A DNA stretch of 34,524 nt from Bauldia sp. GTDB lineage: Bacteria > Pseudomonadota > Alphaproteobacteria > Rhizobiales > Kaistiaceae. This document shows positions 30,069 to 34,524 of this stretch, one piece after another. The notes under the pieces were generated by a model. The model had not been told where the DNA came from, made no database searches, and was given only the letters and a program-made list of their open reading frames with translations. Positions within the stretch are counted from its first letter, which is position 1. Each line of letters starts with the position of its first letter. The DNA lies in contig JADLGL010000012.1 of assembly GCA_020849325.1 (NCBI GenBank), positions 1 through 34,524 of the forward strand, read 5' to 3'. The position numbers and the translations under genes were made by a program.

Positions 30069-30881
30069 CTAATCTTCAGGCACCTCGTCGGTGATCACCG
30101 TGAAGGCTGCGAGTGTGTTCGGCCCGAACGAGGTGGTGATGGCGACATCGGTGGCGTCGCGCCCCCGCGCCATCAGGATGCGCCCGATCCGCGGTCGGTT
30201 GTGGCGTGCGTCGAACGTGTACCAGCGCCCGCCCAGCCACGCCTCGAACCACGCCGAAAAGTCCATCGGTGCCGGGTCTTTCGGCACGCCGATGTCGCCG
30301 AGATAGCCGGTGCAGTAGCGCGCCGGCACGTTCATGCAGCGGCAGAGCGTCACCGCGAGGTGGGCGAAATCGCGGCAGACGCCGCGGCGCTCCTCGTGCG
30401 CCATCCACGCCGTCTTGGTCGGGCTGGCGAAGGCGTAGCCGAAAGCGATGCGGTGGTGGACGTAGTCGACGATCGCCTGCACCAGCGGCCAGCCCTTCGG
30501 CACCGCGCCGAAGAGGGACCAGGCAAGGTCCATGAACCGGTCGGTCTCGCAGTAGCGGCTCCCCATCAGGTAGACGAGCGTGTCGACCGGCAGCCGGTCG
30601 AGGGAGACCTGCGGCGCCTCCGGCGCGACCTCGTCCGGCCGGCCGCTGTCGCTGACGATGAAATCGGACGACAGCGTGATCCGCCCTGCCGGCGCGCGGA
30701 TGACGTGGCAGAAATTGCCGAACCCGTCGTGATAGGTCGTCGCCGGCACCGGCGGATCGATCTTCATCCGGTCCCAGGTGACGAGGTCCGCCGTCCGGGA
30801 AGGGTGGACGCTGAGCTCGAGGATCATCGGCGTCGGCTGCGGGCAGTCATAGGCGATCTCGTAGCCCGCCCTGATCTTCAT
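30069..30881 (-). CDS. Transglutaminase-like protein with a Ser in place of the usual catalytic His
   Basis: A 270-residue cytoplasmic protein. N-terminal beta region (MKIRAGYEIAYDCPQPTPMI, YHDGFGNFCHVIRAPAG), then the transglutaminase core with the nucleophile Cys169 in RRGVCRDFAHLAVTLCR, GYLGDIGVPKDPAPMDF, and the Asp-containing strand WYTFDARHN. At the position where typical members have HAW this protein has SAW (MDFSAWFEAW), so the classical Cys-His-Asp triad may be incomplete. ATG 30881 is the family start. It lies in the same direction as a second transglutaminase-like gene upstream (31011-31835). In many bacteria such pairs accompany ATP-grasp and alpha-E proteins; none are in the window. 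Confidence 0.85.
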   Translation of the reverse strand: MKIRAGYEIAYDCPQPTPMILELSVHPSRTADLVTWDRMKIDPPVPATTYHDGFGNFCHVIRAPAGRITLSSDFIVSDSGRPDEVAPEAPQVSLDRLPVDTLVYLMGSRYCETDRFMDLAWSLFGAVPKGWPLVQAIVDYVHHRIAFGYAFASPTKTAWMAHEERRGVCRDFAHLAVTLCRCMNVPARYCTGYLGDIGVPKDPAPMDFSAWFEAWLGGRWYTFDARHNRPRIGRILMARGRDATDVAITTSFGPNTLAAFTVITDEVPED

Positions 30882-31010
30882 CGCTGCCTCGCTCGCCGCC
30901 GGATGTCGGCCGTCCCGATCATGGCTGCAAGGAGCGAGCCACGCCACGGAGAATGACGCGGCCCGCCGCGCTGTTCCCGCGCCGCTTCTGCGGCCGGGAA
31001 GCGCTTTCAG

Positions 31011-31835
31011 TCAGGCTGCCGCAACGTGATCCTCGCGCACTTTCACCGACACCTCCATCGCCAGCGAATCCGCCGCCTCGCCGAACCAGGTGCCCGCCAG
31101 CGGCGCCGCGTCGGCGGGGCGAGCCACCACGGCAACGCGGATGAGGCCGGCATTGCCCGCCGTCCCGTGCGAGGGGTCGAAGTCGACCCTCCGGCCGTCG
31201 ACATCGGCTTCCACCCAGGCATGGGTGTTCCCGCCGCGCGTCCGCTCCGGCGGGTCGTCGGGCAGGTACAGATAGCCCGAGACGAAGCGCGCCCTTATGC
31301 CGTGCCGGGCGAGGGCGGCGATCATCAGCACGGCGAAATCCCGGCAGGTGCCGGAGCCGAGGGCGAGCGTTTCCATCGGCGGCTGGACGCCCTTTTCGTG
31401 GCGCGGCGCGTGGCGGAAACCCCGGTCGATGGCCCGGTTCATCGCGACCGCAATGGCCGACTCGCTGCCGTGGCCGGCGAAGAGGCGCGCCCAGCCCTCG
31501 AGCGACGTCCGCGCCGCGCTCTCTTCGGCGCGCGTCGGCAGAACCGGCGCAGTGTGGGCGGGAAGGCGCGCCGGCGTCTGGGCGACCGTGACGCGGCTGA
31601 CGAAGCGAAGGCTATCCGAGACGGCCGCCCGGTCGAAGCGCGCGGTCGTCACGGTGTTGCCGATGCCGTCATGCGCCTCCCGAAAGTCCACCGGCGCCGG
31701 CGTCACGTCGAGCCGGAAATCGAGGACGCGCTGATCGGAATCGCTGCGCGGGCGCAGCATCATGCGGTGCTCGCCAAACGCCACCGGGCGGCGGTAGCGA
31801 TAGATGGTCTCATGCCGGATGGTGTAGATCGGCAC
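31011..31835 (-). CDS. Transglutaminase-like cysteine peptidase family protein
   Basis: A 274-residue protein with the bacterial transglutaminase N-terminal region (PIYTIRHETIYRYRRPVAFG, EHRMMLRPR) and a core with a complete triad: Cys in GSGTCRDFAVLMI, His in GGNTHAWVEADV and Asp in VDFDPSHGT. The GTG at 31835 is preceded by CGGAGGCG and begins where the family begins; an ATG at 31865 would add 10 residues. The substrate is unknown; relatives are found in gene groups thought to modify or cut peptides. It lies upstream of the other transglutaminase-like gene (129-bp gap) and divergent from the N-formylglutamate amidohydrolase gene. Confidence 0.87.
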   Translation of the reverse strand: MPIYTIRHETIYRYRRPVAFGEHRMMLRPRSDSDQRVLDFRLDVTPAPVDFREAHDGIGNTVTTARFDRAAVSDSLRFVSRVTVAQTPARLPAHTAPVLPTRAEESAARTSLEGWARLFAGHGSESAIAVAMNRAIDRGFRHAPRHEKGVQPPMETLALGSGTCRDFAVLMIAALARHGIRARFVSGYLYLPDDPPERTRGGNTHAWVEADVDGRRVDFDPSHGTAGNAGLIRVAVVARPADAAPLAGTWFGEAADSLAMEVSVKVREDHVAAA

Positions 31836-31930
31836 TGGCGCCTCCGATTTGCCCGGAGCTTGCATCCTCTCGGCGGCGGGGACGAGCCCCATTCGGCCGG
31901 ACAATGCGCCGCGGCCGGCAGAGGACGACG

Positions 31931-32692
31931 ATGACCGAAACGCTCCTCGCGGCCGACGAGCCGCCGCCGGTGACGGTCCACAACCCCAGCGGCCGGTCGC
32001 CGTTCCTCCTCGTCGCCGACCATGCCGGCCGGGCCTTCCCGAAGGCGCTCGGCCAGCTCGGCCTCGCCGATGCCGAAACGTTTCGCCACATCGCCTGGGA
32101 CATCGGCATTCTCGGCACGTCGCTCGACCTCGCCGCCCGGCTCGATGCGCCGCTGATCGCGCAGACTTGGTCGCGGCTCGTCATCGACTGCAACCGCCCG
32201 CCGGGTGCGCCGAGCTCGATCCCGGTCGTCTCGGAGCTGACGCCGATTCCCGGCAATGCCGGCCTTTCGGCGGCTGCCCGCGCCGCGCGGGAGCGCGAGA
32301 TCTTTCGTCCCTATCACGACCGGATCGCCGCCGAACTCGACGCCCGCGCCGCGGCCGGGCGGCCGGCGATCCTCGTGGCGATGCATTCCTTCACGCCCGT
32401 CTACAGGGGCGAGCGCCGCCCCTGGCACGCCGGCCTCCTCTACCGCCACACGGCGCTGGCGCATCCGCTCCTGAAGCTCCTGCAGCGCGAGCCCGGGCTC
32501 GTCGTCGGCGACAACGAGCCCTACAGCGTCAGCGACGAGACGGACTACGCCGTGCCCGTCCACGGCGAACGGCGCGGCCTCCTCCACGTCGCCATCGAGA
32601 TCCGGCAGGACCTCATCACCGAGCCGGCGGGGCAGGCGGAATGGGCGGACCGCTTTGCGCGCCTTTTGCCCCTGGCGGCGGGGATCGGCTGA
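31931..32692 (+). CDS. N-formylglutamate amidohydrolase family protein
   Basis: A 253-residue member of the FGase (HutG-type) family, zinc hydrolases that release formate from N-formylglutamate in histidine catabolism. Features: SGRSPFLLVADHAGRAFP (metal His region), AWDIGILGTSLDLAARLDAP, RLVIDCNRPP, ILVAMHSFTPVYRGERRPW and HVAIEIRQDLI. No other hut genes are near, so a role in histidine use is doubtful; this subgroup may act on another formyl or acyl amide. AGAGGA about 6 bases before ATG 31931 sets the start. Divergent from the transglutaminase-like gene across 95 bp. Confidence 0.87.
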   Translation: MTETLLAADEPPPVTVHNPSGRSPFLLVADHAGRAFPKALGQLGLADAETFRHIAWDIGILGTSLDLAARLDAPLIAQTWSRLVIDCNRPPGAPSSIPVVSELTPIPGNAGLSAAARAAREREIFRPYHDRIAAELDARAAAGRPAILVAMHSFTPVYRGERRPWHAGLLYRHTALAHPLLKLLQREPGLVVGDNEPYSVSDETDYAVPVHGERRGLLHVAIEIRQDLITEPAGQAEWADRFARLLPLAAGIG

Positions 32693-32844
32693 CCGCGGTC
32701 AGGCGCGGACGATCGCAACGGCGTGTCGCCTGAACCGGCCCGGCAGCTTGCTACTTCCCCTCGCAGGCCGGGTCCCGGCTTTCGAGCACGCGAAAACCAT
32801 TCGCTGGGTGCAGGCAAGCCGTCGCCACCGCGCGGAAAGGGAAT

Positions 32845-32907
32845 GGGGACCCGCCGACCGATGCGGCGGGAGGCGGGTCCCCAACCTCCCTCGTTGCCGG
32901 AGGGAGG
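32845..32907. repeat. Two intergenic hairpins before repeat copy D
   Basis: GGGGACCCGCC (32845-32855) pairs with GGCGGGTCCCC (32872-32882), and CCTCCCT (32885-32891) with AGGGAGG (32901-32907). They lie between the convergent amidohydrolase and P450 genes and could help end both transcripts. No gene is in 32693-32992. Confidence 0.6.
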
Positions 32908-32924
32908 ATGCTCGAGCGGGGGGC

Positions 32925-32996
32925 AGAGCATGATCCGAAGAAGTGGACGCCGGTTCTTCGAAAAAGATCATGCTCCATCAAGGAACTAGGCTCTAG
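32925..32996. repeat. RIME-like palindromic repeat, copy D (truncated)
   Basis: Same orientation as copy C. Hairpin 2 is complete (AGAGCATGATCCGAAGAAG ... TTCTTCGAAAAAGATCATGC), followed by linker CATCAAGGAAC; of hairpin 1 only a TAGGCTCTAG end remains. That terminal CTCTAG makes the stop codon of the reverse-strand P450 gene. Confidence 0.9.
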
Positions 32997-34210
32997 TCCC
33001 GCTCGCATTCGATGACCGCGTCGCGGAGCTCGTAGCTCGCGACGAGGTCGTTGAAGCTGACGCCCGGCGGGCGCGTCAGGCGGAGGCCGGGAACGCGCAG
33101 CAGGCGATCGAGGAAAACCGCGGATTCGAGGAGCGCCACCGACGCGCCGGGGCAGCGATGGACCCCGTCGCCGAACGACAGCATCGCGCCCGAGGCGCGG
33201 TCGTCCGCGGGTTTCCGGTCGGGGTCGATCGCGTGCGGACACGCGCCGGCGGCCGCGCCCGTATTGGCGGCGCGGACGTCGACGGCGATCAGCGTGCCGG
33301 CGGGCGTTGCTTCCGCACCGTCGAGCGGCGCGGTCGTCCGCCGCCAGATCGTCCCGACCACCGGTTCGAGGCGGAGGATTTCCTCGAGGATCGCGATCCG
33401 TCCCGCTTCGTCTGCGGTCAGGAAACGGATGCGGAGGCCGGGCTCCTCGAGGAGGTGCCAGGCCGCCATCACGATGAATTCGCGCGTCGTCGCCATGCCG
33501 GCGGCGCCATAGGTGACGCACTCCATGAGGATCTCGCGGGGCGCGTAGCCTTCCGAGAGAAGGTGCGAGATCACGTCCTCGCGCGGCGTCGTACGCCGCT
33601 CGCGCACCGCCGGCCGGACATCGCGGAAATGGAAGGCGAGGAGAAAAGCCTGCGAGCGGACGACGCTGAAAAGGGTCCGCATCCGGCCGGCCTTCCGGTC
33701 GAGCCGGATCGACAGGAAGCGCTCCAGCCGCCGCGACAGGCCGCGCCGGTCGCTCGACGTCAGCCCGACGATCTCCGCCGCCACCGCGACCGCAAGCTCG
33801 AAGCTGATCGCGTCGAGTCTCGCCCGGCCATTCTTGCGGAACTCCGCGATCAGTTCGTCCGCACGATCCTCGATCAGCGCCCGGTAGCGCGTCTTCACCA
33901 CTTTCGGCGCGAAGAAGCGGGCGATCGCGCTCCGCTGCTTCTGGTGCGCCGGCCCGTCCTCGAACAGCACCGGCCGGTTCGCCTTCGGCATGAACCGCTG
34001 GACCAGCTCGAAGCCGAACCCCGCCTGGCGCGTCGCCTCGCCCGAGCGCAGCACCCGCCGCGCCTCGGCGAAGTCCACCACGACCCGCGCTGCTCCGGTC
34101 TCGCCCGCGGCCGGCGGCACCGCCTTCCGCTCGTCGCCGCGGTTGCCCGCATGGACGGGACAGCCGGTCGCCGCCGCGTCCCCTTCGCCGAGTACCATCG
34201 TCGCCGTCAT
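32993..34210 (-). CDS. Cytochrome P450
   Basis: A 405-residue soluble bacterial P450 (class I type), a haem-thiolate monooxygenase needing separate redox partners, none of which are in the window. Diagnostic motifs: I-helix GAAGMATTREF (AGxxTT), K-helix EEILRLEP (ExxR), and the haem-binding loop FGDGVHRCPG with the cysteine ligand (matches FGxGxHxCxG). The N-terminal part has RPVLFEDGPAHQKQRSAIAR (C-helix region). Start ATG 34210, with ATG 34198 as an alternative; GGCGGA lies 9 bases upstream. A TetR gene is divergent, so TetR control is likely. Substrate unknown. The TAG stop is part of repeat copy D. Confidence 0.92.
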   Translation of the reverse strand: MTATMVLGEGDAAATGCPVHAGNRGDERKAVPPAAGETGAARVVVDFAEARRVLRSGEATRQAGFGFELVQRFMPKANRPVLFEDGPAHQKQRSAIARFFAPKVVKTRYRALIEDRADELIAEFRKNGRARLDAISFELAVAVAAEIVGLTSSDRRGLSRRLERFLSIRLDRKAGRMRTLFSVVRSQAFLLAFHFRDVRPAVRERRTTPREDVISHLLSEGYAPREILMECVTYGAAGMATTREFIVMAAWHLLEEPGLRIRFLTADEAGRIAILEEILRLEPVVGTIWRRTTAPLDGAEATPAGTLIAVDVRAANTGAAAGACPHAIDPDRKPADDRASGAMLSFGDGVHRCPGASVALLESAVFLDRLLRVPGLRLTRPPGVSFNDLVASYELRDAVIECERD

Positions 34211-34225
34211 GACCGAATCCGCCTG

Positions 34226-34267
34226 TGAGCCATTCTGTATCACGAATTATGAGCCAGTGTGTATCAC
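34226..34267. promoter_or_regulatory. Direct repeat in the P450/TetR divergent promoter region
   Basis: TGAGCCATTCTGTATCAC (34226-34243) and TGAGCCAGTGTGTATCAC (34250-34267) match at 16 of 18 positions and start 24 bases apart. They lie in an AT-richer stretch between the two divergent genes, where the promoters must be. A likely regulator site, perhaps for the TetR protein, although TetR sites are usually palindromic. Confidence 0.5.
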
Positions 34268-34331
34268 ATATGGCGTGGCAGATTTGACTATTCCATGGCG
34301 ATGCCGCCCAAGTCGGGCGGGCGGAGGATCG

Positions 34332-34524
34332 ATGGTCGACGAGCGGATCAGGAGGACGCGGGCGGCGCTCGCGGAGGCCGTGCTCGCGCTCGCGTCGGAG
34401 CGCGATTTCGCTGGCGTGACGGTGGCCGACATCACCCGGCGCGCCGGCATCGGCTACGCGACGTTCTTCCGCCACTACCCCGGCAAGGACGAATTGCTCG
34501 CCGACGTCGCCGAGCTGATGATCG
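34332..34524 (+). CDS. TetR family transcriptional regulator (partial, runs off the window)
   Basis: Only the first 64 codons are present. They contain the full TetR helix-turn-helix: RTRAALAEAVLALASERDF, VTVADITRRAGIGYATFFRH and YPGKDELLADV. GGAGG 5 bases before ATG 34332 confirms the start. The ligand-binding domain lies beyond the window. Divergent from the P450 gene, with the direct repeat 34226-34267 between them, so it probably represses the P450 gene and itself. Confidence 0.88.
   Translation, partial: MVDERIRRTRAALAEAVLALASERDFAGVTVADITRRAGIGYATFFRHYPGKDELLADVAELMI

Noticed and set aside
1-34524. CRISPR arrays
   Set aside because: The repeats present are dispersed palindromes with irregular spacing, not direct repeats with uniform spacers, and no cas genes are seen.
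1-34524. Prophage, integrative element or genomic island boundaries
   Set aside because: No integrase, transposase, tRNA attachment site or structural phage genes; the toxin-antitoxin pairs and repeats alone do not define an island.

Overview
The window is very GC-rich, gene-dense DNA from an alphaproteobacterium, most likely of the order Hyphomicrobiales (Rhizobiales). This rests on a C4-pathway 5-aminolevulinate synthase (HemA), the fmt-def/rmuC gene neighbourhood, the cspA-rpsU neighbourhood, DUF1328 and DUF3307 proteins, and two families of dispersed palindromic repeats. One family (ends TAGAGCATGATC / GATCATGCTCTA) resembles the intergenic mosaic elements (RIME type) of rhizobia; the other is the CCTCCCC-hairpin family. 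The genus cannot be fixed from the sequence. No phage, integrase, transposase, rRNA, tRNA or CRISPR was seen.

Layout. 1-6.3 kb: peptidoglycan synthase PbpC; on the other strand a CsaA-type tRNA-binding protein, Fmt and peptide deformylase, with RmuC divergent. 6.3-11.1 kb: a HicAB toxin-antitoxin pair, HemA with a 70-codon tail ORF, a PilZ protein, a DUF72 protein, and a Xre/RES toxin-antitoxin pair. 11.1-20 kb: a frameshifted pirin gene, exported and membrane proteins of unknown role, a FecR-domain protein with a CHASE2 adenylate cyclase, a DUF3307 protein and an ABC exporter. 20-24 kb: a second HicAB pair, a lipoprotein, a PNPOx-like protein, and a reverse-strand run cspA, two small ORFs, rpsU. 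24.1-27.8 kb: a cluster for a tryptophan tryptophylquinone (TTQ) amine dehydrogenase, in the order heavy chain, MauE-like, MauD-like, light chain, then a monohaem cytochrome c. 27.8-34.5 kb: a DUF559 nuclease-like gene framed by inverted repeats, a cyclic-nucleotide-binding protein, a metallophosphoesterase, two transglutaminase-like proteins, an N-formylglutamate amidohydrolase-like protein, a cytochrome P450 and the start of a divergent TetR regulator.

The strongest observations are these. (1) The TTQ dehydrogenase cluster is closest to aromatic amine dehydrogenase (AauA/AauB) and has no mauG, mauF or amicyanin gene in the window, so the route of TTQ maturation and electron transfer is open. 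(2) All four copies of the RIME-like repeat abut a reverse-strand gene so that the terminal TAG of the repeat is that gene's stop codon. (3) A DUF559 nuclease ORF sits exactly between two inverted copies of the CCTCCCC repeat, one supplying its ribosome-binding site and the other its C-terminal codons. (4) Two paralogous HicAB modules 13 kb apart share the same promoter layout, with a palindrome over the -10 box. All database-type assignments come from reading motifs by eye and were not searched.
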